Positions 1 through 6,306 of a stretch of 9,231 nucleotides of DNA are shown in pieces. The notes under the pieces were generated by a model, which did no database searches, was not told the origin of the DNA, and saw nothing but the letters and a program-made list of their open reading frames with translations. Source of the DNA: Elusimicrobiota bacterium (GTDB lineage: Bacteria > RUG730); the NCBI GenBank assembly GCA_031259185.1, contig JAIRLV010000253.1, positions 1 to 9,231 on the forward strand. The letters run 5' to 3'. Within the stretch, counting starts at the first letter, position 1; each line of letters starts with the position of its first letter. The position numbers and the translations under genes are program-made.

Positions 1-42
1 CTTATAAATTAGCAAATAAAAAAATCTAGCTAGGATTTTATC

Positions 43-747
43 ATGTCATCAAAAAAAGAAATAATTTTGGAAGCAAAAAATATATCAAAAATTTATTATA
101 GAGATGACAAAAGAGAAATTGATTTTCAATTTAAAGCACTACAAAATATAAATCTAGAAATTCTAAAAAATGAAATAGTTTGTATATTTGGCAGTTCTGG
201 CGCAGGAAAAAGTACTTTGTTAAATATTTTGAGTGGAATTTCTAGTCCAACAGATGGGCTAGTTTATTTAGATGGAAATATTTTGCCATATCACAATGAT
301 GAAAAAATGGCATCTATTAGACGCAAAAAATTTGGATTTATATTTCAATTTTATAATTTATTGTCAGAATTCACAGTTCTGGAGAATGTTATGCTTCCTA
401 TGATGTTAGATGCAAAAGCGAGCTTTGCTGAAATATGTGATAAATCTATTGATCTACTTGAAAGATTGGGACTAAAAGAAAAGCTAAAAAATTTTCCGAT
501 ACAATTATCTGGCGGGGAAAAACAAAGAGTCGCTATAGCTAGAGCGCTTATAAATGATGCTGATATAATTTTTGCTGATGAGCCGACAGGGAATCTAGAC
601 GACAAAAATAGTGAAAATATTTATGAAATATTAGAAAAAATTTGGAGTGAACAAGGTACTACTATTATTATGGTTTCACACGATAAAAGAATAAAATTTT
701 CAAAATATAAAACTATCAAGCTAGAAGCTGGAAAATTGATACAATAA
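43..747 (+). CDS. lolD: LolD-type ABC transporter ATP-binding protein
   Basis: This is a 234-residue ABC ATPase that would power a membrane permease from the cytoplasmic face. All nucleotide-binding motifs are visible: Walker A GSSGAGKST (50-58), Q-loop Gln102, signature LSGGEKQ (155-161), Walker B DIIFADEP (174-181), D-loop GNLD (183-186) and switch His213. The stretch around the Q-loop, QFYNLLSEFTVLEN (102-115), closely matches the motif typical of LolD, the ATPase that with LolC/LolE releases lipoproteins from the inner membrane. MacB-type ATPases share the fold, so the transport substrate is inferred. There is a somewhat long, charged loop before the Walker A strand (about residues 19-31). 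The ATG has an AGGA seven bases upstream (32-35). The permease gene would normally be adjacent; it is not in the window, and only 42 bases upstream can be seen, with stops in every frame. It is the only + strand gene here and converges on rlmN. Confidence 0.88.
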   Translation: MSSKKEIILEAKNISKIYYRDDKREIDFQFKALQNINLEILKNEIVCIFGSSGAGKSTLLNILSGISSPTDGLVYLDGNILPYHNDEKMASIRRKKFGFIFQFYNLLSEFTVLENVMLPMMLDAKASFAEICDKSIDLLERLGLKEKLKNFPIQLSGGEKQRVAIARALINDADIIFADEPTGNLDDKNSENIYEILEKIWSEQGTTIIMVSHDKRIKFSKYKTIKLEAGKLIQ

Positions 748-776
748 AATGTCTTTAGATTTTTATTTTCCCTGCT
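726..776. terminator. Imperfect AU-rich hairpin at the convergent lolD/rlmN ends
   Basis: AGC and GGAAAAT (726-728, 730-736) can pair with ATTTTCC and GCT (765-771, 774-776). An inner AAAAT/ATTTT stem (746-750 with 759-763) closes an 8-base loop. The structure spans both TAA stop codons, which are only 7 bases apart, so one element would have to serve both genes. Neither strand has a clean U-tract after the stem, and AT-rich DNA forms such pairs by chance. It is a weak bidirectional terminator candidate. Confidence 0.22.
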
Positions 777-1828
777 AATTGTCCACAAGCAGCTTTTATT
801 TTATTGCCTTTTGAATTTCTAACGGTAACACTAACCCCTTTATCAACCAAAATATTATAAAATCTGTTTATATCAACTTTATTTGGAACCTTTAAATATT
901 TATTTGATGTTGCGGCTGGATTATATGAAATTATATTAACTTTTGCTTTGTGATCTTTTGCAAAATTTGCTAGTTCAAACGCATCTCTTTTAGAATCATT
1001 TATTCCTTTTAACAACATATATTCAAATGTTATTATTCTATTTGTTTTTTCAAAATAATTTTTACATGCTCTCGATAATTGCGTAATTGTATATTTTTCT
1101 GCAATTGGCATTATAGATTTTCTTTTTGCTTGATTTGCAGTATGTAAAGAAACTGCAAGATTTATTTGTAAATTTATATTTTTTATTGCTTCTATCCCTG
1201 AAACAATTCCGCTTGTAGAAATAGTTATCCTCCTAGCCGCTATATTAAAACCATTCTTATCATTCATTATTTGTAAAGCGTTTTTTATATTATCAAAATT
1301 ATCAAAAGGTTCGCCTATACCCATAAAAACAAAATTGTCTATTTCAATATTTTCTATAAACTTTATATACCAAATCTGTTCTATTATTTCCGCGACATCT
1401 AAATTTCTTTTGAATTTCATCATTCCGCTGGCGCAAAAAACACAAGCCATTTTACAGCCAACTTGTGAAGAAATACATAAAGTTTTTCTTTTTTTACTAG
1501 AAATTACAACTGTTTCTATAACATTTTTATCAGAAAGTTCAAACAAATATTTTATAGTTCCATCGTCACTATTTAAAGACTCTACTTTTTCAAAAACAGA
1601 TATTTTAAAATTATTATCAAAAAAAAGTCTTATATCTTTTTGAATATCTGACATTTGTTCAAAATTTTTAGCGCCTTTTTTGTAAATCCAAGAAAAAATT
1701 TGTTTTGCTTTATATTTTGGAATTTTTAGTTTTTCACATATAATTTGTAATTCTGTTAATGAAAAATTTTTGATATTTTTTTTGAGAATTTTTGCTTGCT
1801 TTTGATTTAGATTTAATATATTTGACAT
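755..1828 (-). CDS. rlmN: 23S rRNA (A2503-C2)/tRNA (A37-C2) methyltransferase RlmN
   Basis: This is a 357-residue radical-SAM enzyme that methylates C2 of adenosine 2503 in 23S rRNA and of adenosine 37 in some tRNAs. The [4Fe-4S] cluster cysteines are C125, C129 and C132 (CKMACVFC). C118, in TLCISSQVGC, matches the catalytic cysteine of E. coli RlmN. C348, in AACGQL near the C-terminus, is the cysteine that carries the methyl group in the known ping-pong mechanism. The SAM-binding GIGEP motif is at 170-174, and LAVSLHT and MPI around 224-242 are also family features. An N-terminal helical domain (about 15-75) precedes the barrel. The length is normal. The segment before AACGQL reads GNKIK, more basic than the usual acidic form. 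There is no Shine-Dalgarno before the ATG; instead an extended -10 lies almost on top of the start. Lipoyl or Cfr-type relatives are unlikely given the AACGQL tail. Confidence 0.97.
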   Translation of the reverse strand: MSNILNLNQKQAKILKKNIKNFSLTELQIICEKLKIPKYKAKQIFSWIYKKGAKNFEQMSDIQKDIRLFFDNNFKISVFEKVESLNSDDGTIKYLFELSDKNVIETVVISSKKRKTLCISSQVGCKMACVFCASGMMKFKRNLDVAEIIEQIWYIKFIENIEIDNFVFMGIGEPFDNFDNIKNALQIMNDKNGFNIAARRITISTSGIVSGIEAIKNINLQINLAVSLHTANQAKRKSIMPIAEKYTITQLSRACKNYFEKTNRIITFEYMLLKGINDSKRDAFELANFAKDHKAKVNIISYNPAATSNKYLKVPNKVDINRFYNILVDKGVSVTVRNSKGNKIKAACGQLAGKIKI

Positions 1829-1836
1829 AATTTTTT

Positions 1837-1845
1837 ATTATAACA
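1837..1845 (-). promoter_or_regulatory. Extended -10 promoter element for rlmN (TGTTATAAT)
   Basis: Read on the minus strand, this is a perfect TGnTATAAT extended -10. The best -35 at 17 bases upstream is only TGGATT (1860-1865), which is acceptable for an extended -10 promoter. The predicted transcription start is about 1828-1831, which leaves zero to three bases before the rlmN ATG (1828-1826). Sequences this AT-rich yield chance TATAAT matches, but the complete TG extension and the missing ribosome-binding site support it. Confidence 0.5.
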
Positions 1846-1850
1846 TTTAA

Positions 1851-1879
1851 AAAGATAAAAATCCATAAAAAATAATGGA
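1851..1879 (-). terminator. Possible intrinsic terminator after xerD
   Basis: On the minus strand, TCCAT pairs with ATGGA (outer limits 1862-1879) around an 8-base T-rich loop. A T-rich run of TTTTT, ATC and TTTTT follows (1861 down to 1849). It lies 89 bases beyond the xerD stop and just upstream of the rlmN promoter, where a terminator would be expected. The stem is only 5 bp, so support is modest. Confidence 0.33.
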
Positions 1880-1967
1880 AAATATCATTTATATATTTTA
1901 GATTTAGGTTTTTTATTTTATAAAATATATTTTGCGAATAATTCTTATATTTAATTAATAGTAAAAT

Positions 1968-2876
1968 TTATCCTCTAGGATGATATTTTTTGTGTTGCTT
2001 TTGAAGTTTTGTTTTGTTTAAATGAGTATAAAGCTGAGTAGTAGAAATATTGCTGTGTCCTAACAATTCTTGGACTATTTTTAAATCTGCGTCATTTTCC
2101 AATAAATGAGTGGCGAAAGAATGTCGTAAAGTATGCGGCGTAATATTTTTATTTATCCCAGACATCAATGCGTATTTTTTTAATATTTTCCAAAATCCAG
2201 TTCTAGAAAATTTTCTATTCCAGTTGCTAATAAATAAATATTTTTGTTCCACGAAAGCAGAATCTATATTGTTTTTTTGCTCCAAATATTCTAAAATTAA
2301 ATTTTTTGAGATATCGTTAATAGGAATTATTCGTTCTTTACTCCCTTTTCCCATACATTTTATAAAATTTTCATTTAAGTCAATATTATTTTTTTCCAAA
2401 TCTAAAAGTTCAGATATCCGCATCCCGGTAGAATAAAGAAGTTCTAACATTGCTTTATCTCTTAAACCGTTCAAATTTTTTGTATTAGGTTTTGATAACA
2501 ATAATTCTATTTCTAGAATTGTCAAATATTCAGGTAATTCAAAAGAAATTTTGGGAGTTGATAAATTTATAGTTGGATCATTTTTTGTATAATCTTCCAA
2601 AATTAAAAACCTATGAAAAGATTTTATAGATACTCCGAATCTCGCAATTGTTTTTGTTGTTAAATTTTGTTGTTTTTTCCCCCATAAATAATTAATAATG
2701 TCATTATGCTGAATATTCATCAAATCTAAATCATTTTTTTTTATAAAATCTATATATTGGATCAAATCTGCTTTATAAGAATCTAATGTATTCTTGGATA
2801 AATTTCGCTCTATCTTTAAATAATTAGTAAAAATTTTTACATAATTTTCTAAAACTTCTGCATTATTTATAGCCAT
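1968..2876 (-). CDS. xerD: XerC/XerD-family tyrosine recombinase
   Basis: This is a 302-residue site-specific tyrosine recombinase of the type that resolves chromosome dimers at dif before division. The N-terminal SAM-like core-binding domain (about 11-95) is followed by the catalytic domain. All six active-site residues are present at spacings that match E. coli XerD: R153 (TGMRISELL), K177 (GKGSKER), H248 and R251 (HTLRHSFATHLL), H274 (LLGHSNISTTQ) and nucleophile Y283 (LYTHLN). The protein ends HPRG, much like the family's usual HPR tail. The frame is open to a GTG at 2906, but I choose ATG 2876: AAGGAG (2889-2894) lies upstream of it, the product starts MAINNAEV like the family, and the length is standard. 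Single-recombinase systems exist, so XerC or XerD cannot be distinguished from this gene alone. It stands alone, with no phage or integron genes nearby, which favours the housekeeping role over an integrase. Confidence 0.93.
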   Translation of the reverse strand: MAINNAEVLENYVKIFTNYLKIERNLSKNTLDSYKADLIQYIDFIKKNDLDLMNIQHNDIINYLWGKKQQNLTTKTIARFGVSIKSFHRFLILEDYTKNDPTINLSTPKISFELPEYLTILEIELLLSKPNTKNLNGLRDKAMLELLYSTGMRISELLDLEKNNIDLNENFIKCMGKGSKERIIPINDISKNLILEYLEQKNNIDSAFVEQKYLFISNWNRKFSRTGFWKILKKYALMSGINKNITPHTLRHSFATHLLENDADLKIVQELLGHSNISTTQLYTHLNKTKLQKQHKKYHPRG

Positions 2877-2888
2877 TAGAACTTTGGT

Positions 2889-2894
2889 CTCCTT
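2889..2894 (-). promoter_or_regulatory. Shine-Dalgarno AAGGAG that decides the xerD start
   Basis: This perfect AAGGAG on the minus strand lies 12 bases before the ATG at 2876-2874 and inside the frame that would be translated from the upstream GTG (2906). The spacing is long but close to that of the oadA site in this window (AAGGAG with 11 bases). It therefore supports the shorter, 302-residue protein. Confidence 0.6.
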
Positions 2895-2929
2895 GTAGTA
2901 ATGCACACTAGTCTAGAGAATAATTTCTA

Positions 2930-2956
2930 GTTATATTCTTAAAAAAATATTTGCAA
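2930..2956 (-). promoter_or_regulatory. Weak candidate promoter for xerD
   Basis: On the minus strand there is TTGCAA (2951-2956), a 15-base gap, and TATAAC (2930-2935). It would start transcription near 2923, giving a leader of about 47 bases that contains the AAGGAG. The spacer is shorter than the ideal 17 and the region is very AT-rich, so this is only a candidate. Confidence 0.27.
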
Positions 2957-3220
2957 GTGTTCATATTTTAATTAGAGTTTAAAAGTTATGAAAAAAATTT
3001 TAAAAAGAAATTACATAAAAATAAAAAATGTTTTGTATTTATTTTAGTATGGGATCAAAAAAATAGCGGTATTTTAGAGATAAAATTGCGAAAAACAAAG
3101 GCTCTATTATCATTAAAATTGTGAAAATAAAAATATTTTAAAGTTAAATAAAAAAACATAAAAAATTAATAATTTTTTTTAAGGTAAAAACGATTGAAAG
3201 AAACTAGTATTTAAATTTGA

Positions 3221-3267
3221 AAAAAATAATCTTAAAAGACATATATGAATTTGTTAATAATCAAGAT
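3221..3267 (-). terminator. Possible terminator downstream of ppa
   Basis: On the minus strand, ATCTT (3263-3267) can pair with AAGAT (3229-3233), and a T-rich run (TATTTTTT, 3228 down to 3221) follows the second arm directly. The arms are only 5 bp and the loop is 29 bases with little internal structure, so folding is weak. The position, 16 bases beyond the ppa stop, is suitable. Confidence 0.27.
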
Positions 3268-3282
3268 ACACATATTTAGTTT

Positions 3283-3813
3283 TCACTTACAGAATTTTTC
3301 TTTGTAAATTTTTATGCTTTTTTCTATTATTTTTTCTGCATTTTTTTTCCCTAAAATTCTTTCTACGACAACTTTTTTGAGTTCTAAGTTTTTGTAGACT
3401 TCAAAAAAATGTCTTATTTCTTCAAAAGTATGTATCGGTAATTCAGAAATATCTTTATATTGATTTAGAGATGGATCTTGGGAGGGGATTGCTATAATTT
3501 TCTTATCCGTTTCGTCATTATCTTTTATATCAATTACTCCTATCGGATAACATTCGACTAAAGTCAATGGCAAAATTTTTTGGGAACAAAGAACCAATAC
3601 ATCAAGAGGATCGTTATCTTCCGCATATGTCAATGGGATAAAACCATAATTCGCAGGATAATGCATAGATGTATATAAAACTCTATCTAATTTTAAGAAT
3701 CCTGTTTCTTTATCAAGCTCATATTTGCATTGTGTACCTTTTGAGATTTCAATGACAGCTACAAACTTTTTTTCTGAAATTCTTTTTCTATCTATGTCAT
3801 GCCAAACATTCAT
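3283..3813 (-). CDS. ppa: Family I inorganic pyrophosphatase
   Basis: This is a soluble cytoplasmic enzyme of 176 residues, the normal bacterial length, that hydrolyses pyrophosphate to two phosphates and pulls biosynthetic reactions forward. The signature EDNDPLDVL is at 65-73. By alignment with E. coli PPase from memory, the active-site residues are all kept: E22, K30, E32, R44, Y52, Y56, D66, D68, D71, D98, D103, K105, Y140 and K141. The aspartates hold the Mg ions. The ATG is preceded by AAGGAA (3822-3827) about ten bases upstream. The gene starts 37 bases after the oadA stop on the same strand, with no clear terminator between, so the two are probably co-transcribed. The linker holds an AT palindrome, TTTTAATTAAAA (3831-3842), of unknown meaning. 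No membrane segments or extra domains are visible. Confidence 0.97.
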   Translation of the reverse strand: MNVWHDIDRKRISEKKFVAVIEISKGTQCKYELDKETGFLKLDRVLYTSMHYPANYGFIPLTYAEDNDPLDVLVLCSQKILPLTLVECYPIGVIDIKDNDETDKKIIAIPSQDPSLNQYKDISELPIHTFEEIRHFFEVYKNLELKKVVVERILGKKNAEKIIEKSIKIYKEKFCK

Positions 3814-3850
3814 AATTTTGTTTCCTTACATTTTAATTAAAATTTATTTT

Positions 3851-5641
3851 TTATAACCTTACTAATTCTTGCCCAGATTTTACTTGTTCTCCTTTTGAGA
3901 TTAATACTGCGGAAATTTTACCAGCTGATTTTGCTTTTATTTCTGTTTCCATTTTCATAGCTTCTATTACAAGTAATGTTTGCCCCTCACTAATATTATC
4001 TCCAACATTGATTAAGACTTTTACGATTACTCCCGGTATAGGAGCTTTTATAGATTCGCCAATGCTTGTAGTGTTAGCATTAAAATTATTTGTCTCTGCC
4101 ACACCTTCTTTAATGTCAAAATTGTAGTCGTTACCATTGACTTTTGCTCTGTTCCCATCAAGAATAACGGAATAATTTTTATTATTTATTGAAACTGTAT
4201 AAGAATTATTTATAGCTTTTTCTTTTTTAGTATTTGTATCAATTTTTCTTACCATAACTTTTGTTTTTCCCAGTAAGAAATCAATTCCTTTTTCTTTGCA
4301 ACTTCCAGCAATAAAAATATTTTCATCTGTAAAAGGCAAGCCTTTTTCCTCTAACATTTTTTTTGCAGCAGCAATACCTTTTTTAGGATCTTTTTCATTT
4401 AAATCGATTGGGTTTTCTGTCGTAGGTTCTAGTTGTAATTGTTCTTGCGCAATTTTAATAACTTCTGGATCTGGAGCGACTGGAGTTTTCCCGAAATAAC
4501 CTAAAACCATTTTACCGTAACCTTCTGCAATTTTTTTCCACCTCCCAAACATAACATTATTAAAAGATTGTTGAAAATAAAATTGCGCTACAGGAGTAAC
4601 GCTTGTCCCAAATCCGCCTTTCTTAACGACTTCTCCCATTTCTTTAATAATATCTTGAAATTTATCCATAATTCCATTATCTCTGAGCATTTGCGTATTT
4701 GCAGTCAATGCTCCTCCAGGTAACGGAGAAAATGGAATTATTGGTTCAACCTTCGCAGCTTCTGGTGGTAAAAAATAATCTTTCATGCAATCCTTAAAAA
4801 CTTCTTCTGTTTTTAAAACTTTTTCTATATCTAACCCTAAATCGTAATTTGTTCCTCTTAAAGCATGCCAAAGCGTAACTATATCAGGATGCGAAGTTCC
4901 TCCCGAAACTGGAACCATAGCTAAGTCTAACCCATCTGCTCCTGCATCAAGAGCTGCTTTGTGGCAGATGACACTTATTCCAGCCGTCTCATGCGTATGA
5001 AATTTAATCTCTATTTCTGACGGCAACATTGATTTCGCTATCTTTATAGTCTCGTAGACCGTATTAGGCGTAGAAGTGCCAGACGCATCTTTAAAGCAAA
5101 TTGAATGAAACTCAATATTCGCATCTAATATATTTTGCAAAACTTTTTTATAAAATTCTGGATCATGCGCACCGCTACATCCAGGAGGCAATGCCATCAT
5201 CGCAATTGCGATTTCATGTTTTAATCCAGCTTCGACAATACACTGCCCACTATAAATCAAATTATTAACATCGTTTAAGGCGTCAAAATTTCTAATAGTC
5301 GTCATGCCGTGTTTTTTAAACAATTGAGCATGCAATTTGATCATATCTCTTGGCTGTGAATCCAAGCCTACAACATTCACTCCTCTCGCCAAACTTTGCA
5401 AATTTATATCGTTTCCAACAGTTTTTCTAAATGTATCCATCATATCAAAAGCATCTTCATTACAATAAAAATACATAGATTGAAATCTAGCGCCGCCTCC
5501 AGCTTCAAAATTTTTAATTCCAGCTTCTCTTGCAGCCACGACAGCTGGAATGAAATCTTTTGTCAAAACTCTTGCGCCAAATACTGATTGAAAGCCATCT
5601 CTAAAAGATACATCCATAACTTTTATTTGTTTTTTTGCCAT
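3851..5641 (-). CDS. oadA: Oxaloacetate decarboxylase alpha / pyruvate carboxylase subunit B, biotin-containing
   Basis: This is a 596-residue carboxyltransferase that moves CO2 between biotin and pyruvate/oxaloacetate. The HMGL-like TIM barrel spans about 5-275, with metal ligands D10 (DVSFRDG), H215 and H217 (FHTHETAG), and K184 (CFKDASGTS) as the probable carboxylated lysine. The conserved PYC/OADA domain covers about 290-470. An Asn-rich linker (about 470-527) leads to a biotinyl domain (528-596) with biotin-acceptor K563 in EAMKME. The start is supported by AAGGAG (5653-5658) 11 bases before the ATG. It could work with a sodium-pumping OadB/OadG membrane complex to decarboxylate oxaloacetate, or with a biotin carboxylase (PycA) to make oxaloacetate. 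Neither partner is in the window, so the direction is undecided. The N-terminal motif pattern resembles, from memory, the two-subunit PycB type. The ppa gene follows it. Confidence 0.94.
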   Translation of the reverse strand: MAKKQIKVMDVSFRDGFQSVFGARVLTKDFIPAVVAAREAGIKNFEAGGGARFQSMYFYCNEDAFDMMDTFRKTVGNDINLQSLARGVNVVGLDSQPRDMIKLHAQLFKKHGMTTIRNFDALNDVNNLIYSGQCIVEAGLKHEIAIAMMALPPGCSGAHDPEFYKKVLQNILDANIEFHSICFKDASGTSTPNTVYETIKIAKSMLPSEIEIKFHTHETAGISVICHKAALDAGADGLDLAMVPVSGGTSHPDIVTLWHALRGTNYDLGLDIEKVLKTEEVFKDCMKDYFLPPEAAKVEPIIPFSPLPGGALTANTQMLRDNGIMDKFQDIIKEMGEVVKKGGFGTSVTPVAQFYFQQSFNNVMFGRWKKIAEGYGKMVLGYFGKTPVAPDPEVIKIAQEQLQLEPTTENPIDLNEKDPKKGIAAAKKMLEEKGLPFTDENIFIAGSCKEKGIDFLLGKTKVMVRKIDTNTKKEKAINNSYTVSINNKNYSVILDGNRAKVNGNDYNFDIKEGVAETNNFNANTTSIGESIKAPIPGVIVKVLINVGDNISEGQTLLVIEAMKMETEIKAKSAGKISAVLISKGEQVKSGQELVRL

Positions 5642-5732
5642 TTTATTTAAAGCTCCTTGTTTTTCTACATGTTTTATTAATTACAAATTAAAATTATATT
5701 ATTTAATTCCTAAAAATTTTTTATTTATAAAG

Positions 5733-5761
5733 AATTTAGCCTAGTCTTTTAAAATTTTCAA
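5733..5761 (-). promoter_or_regulatory. Candidate promoter for the oadA-ppa unit
   Basis: On the minus strand, TTGAAA (5756-5761) is followed after exactly 17 bases by TAAATT (5733-5738). That predicts a start near 5726 and a leader of about 85 bases. A second -10-like TATAAT lies at 5693-5698 but has no good -35. The 263-base gap between ridA and oadA shows no gene, and I see no riboswitch-like fold in it. Confidence 0.4.
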
Positions 5762-5882
5762 TATTTTAGATATTATTGTTAGTTTAAATCCATAATAATT
5801 TATGTTATTCATAGAATTTTTTATTTTTTAAGTTTTTGTCTTTTCCATATTTTTCTATTAAATTGCTATATATTTAACAATA

Positions 5883-5903
5883 AAATGATAAAAAATATCA
5901 TTT
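5883..5903 (-). terminator. Hairpin terminator candidate after ridA
   Basis: A perfect 8-bp stem, AAATGATA pairing with TATCATTT, encloses a 5-base loop immediately after the ridA stop codon. On the minus strand the second arm runs into ATTTTATTGTT, a U-rich but broken tail. The stem has only one G-C pair, so it is weak. Its perfect pairing and position make it the best terminator candidate in the window, and it separates ridA from the oadA promoter. Confidence 0.45.
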
Positions 5904-5904
5904 A

Positions 5905-6288
5905 TTATTGCTTCTCCTTCATCAATACTACAGCTTCAATCTCTATCAAAACATTTTGGGGCAATCTAGAAACTTCTACGCAACTTCTCGTAGGTTTATG
6001 AGTTGAAAAAAATTGTCCATAAATTTCGTTTACTGCTGCAAAATCATCCATATTTTTCAAAAATATTCCACATCTAACAATATTTTTTAAAGTTACTCCT
6101 GATTCCTTTATAATAGCTTCTAAATTTTCTAAAACTTGTCCTGTTTGTTCTTTTATATCATTTGATATTTTATTAGTTTTTGGGTCAATCGGAATTTGTC
6201 CTGAAATAAATAAAAAATCTCCTGCTATAATTCCTTGCGAATATGGACCTATTGGTAATGGCGCATGTTGAGTATTTATTATTTCCAT
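5905..6288 (-). CDS. ridA: RidA/YjgF/UK114-family enamine/imine deaminase
   Basis: This is a 127-residue protein of the normal RidA length. RidA trimers hydrolyse reactive enamine/imine intermediates such as 2-aminoacrylate, made by PLP enzymes like threonine/serine dehydratase, to 2-keto acids and ammonia. Family motifs are clear: GPYSQ (14-18), FISGQIPIDP (27-36), and TRSCVEVSRLP (100-110), whose R101 matches the substrate-carboxylate arginine R105 of E. coli RidA. E116 in IEIEAV corresponds to E. coli E120. These residues favour an active RidA-subfamily enzyme over the inactive Rid2/3 types. The ATG has TAAGGA (6299-6304) ten bases upstream. The gene begins 18 bases after the stop of the methyltransferase gene, so its translation signal lies almost against that stop and co-transcription is likely. 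No functional tie to restriction is known to me, and the pairing may be incidental. Confidence 0.95.
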   Translation of the reverse strand: MEIINTQHAPLPIGPYSQGIIAGDFLFISGQIPIDPKTNKISNDIKEQTGQVLENLEAIIKESGVTLKNIVRCGIFLKNMDDFAAVNEIYGQFFSTHKPTRSCVEVSRLPQNVLIEIEAVVLMKEKQ

Positions 6289-6306
6289 TTTAAATAAATC
6301 CTTAAG

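Larger units (their letters stand above)
2907..3282. other. Gene-free A-rich intergenic region between xerD and ppa
   Basis: There is no convincing gene, tRNA fold, direct-repeat array or transposon end here. The + strand is markedly richer in A than T. The contents I can point to are the weak xerD promoter, a TCTAG-containing imperfect inverted repeat at 2913-2930, and a possible terminator for ppa at 3221-3267. The longest open stretches are 19-30 codons without a ribosome-binding site. One of them, 3049-3141 on the + strand, is interrupted by an in-frame TAG and could be a coding remnant, but the composition alone could produce it. Confidence 0.6.

Noticed and set aside
1335-1643. Reading frames opposite rlmN, and similar ones opposite lolD (351-605), xerD (2110-2436) and oadA (4296-4499, 5396-5587).
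   Set aside because: Each lies antisense within a gene with full family motifs, has no recognisable domain and reflects the composition of the real gene.
1931-1955. A dif-like sequence next to xerD: TTTGCGAATAA and TTATATTTAAT resemble the two Xer-binding arms of E. coli dif (8/11 and 9/11 matches).
   Set aside because: Only 3 bases separate the arms instead of the 6-8 needed for Xer strand exchange, and such AT-rich matches arise easily here. A genome-wide search at the GC-skew switch point would be needed.
2877-2906. A ten-residue N-terminal extension of xerD from a GTG at 2906.
   Set aside because: The AAGGAG lies inside this extension, the internal ATG at 2876 gives the family's normal length, and no ribosome-binding site precedes the GTG.
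2988-3047. A + strand 19-residue basic reading frame (starting MKKILKRNY).
   Set aside because: There is no ribosome-binding site, and Lys/Ile-rich short frames are typical of A-rich noncoding DNA.
3039-3113. A minus-strand 24-residue hydrophobic reading frame (starting MIIEPLFFAIL), considered as a small toxin or leader peptide.
   Set aside because: It has no Shine-Dalgarno, no charged tail typical of type I toxins and no antisense RNA promoter that I can see. Frames of this length are expected by chance.
5741-5812. A minus-strand 23-residue frame between ridA and oadA (starting MNNINYYGF), considered as an oadA leader peptide.
   Set aside because: It has no ribosome-binding site, starts upstream of the best oadA promoter candidate and overlaps its elements.
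5893-5906. A 14-base string, AAAATATCATTTAT, that also occurs at 1880-1893, considered as a dispersed repeat.
   Set aside because: It is very AT-rich, present only twice, and has different surroundings: it is part of a hairpin at 5883-5903 but not at 1880. Chance is sufficient.
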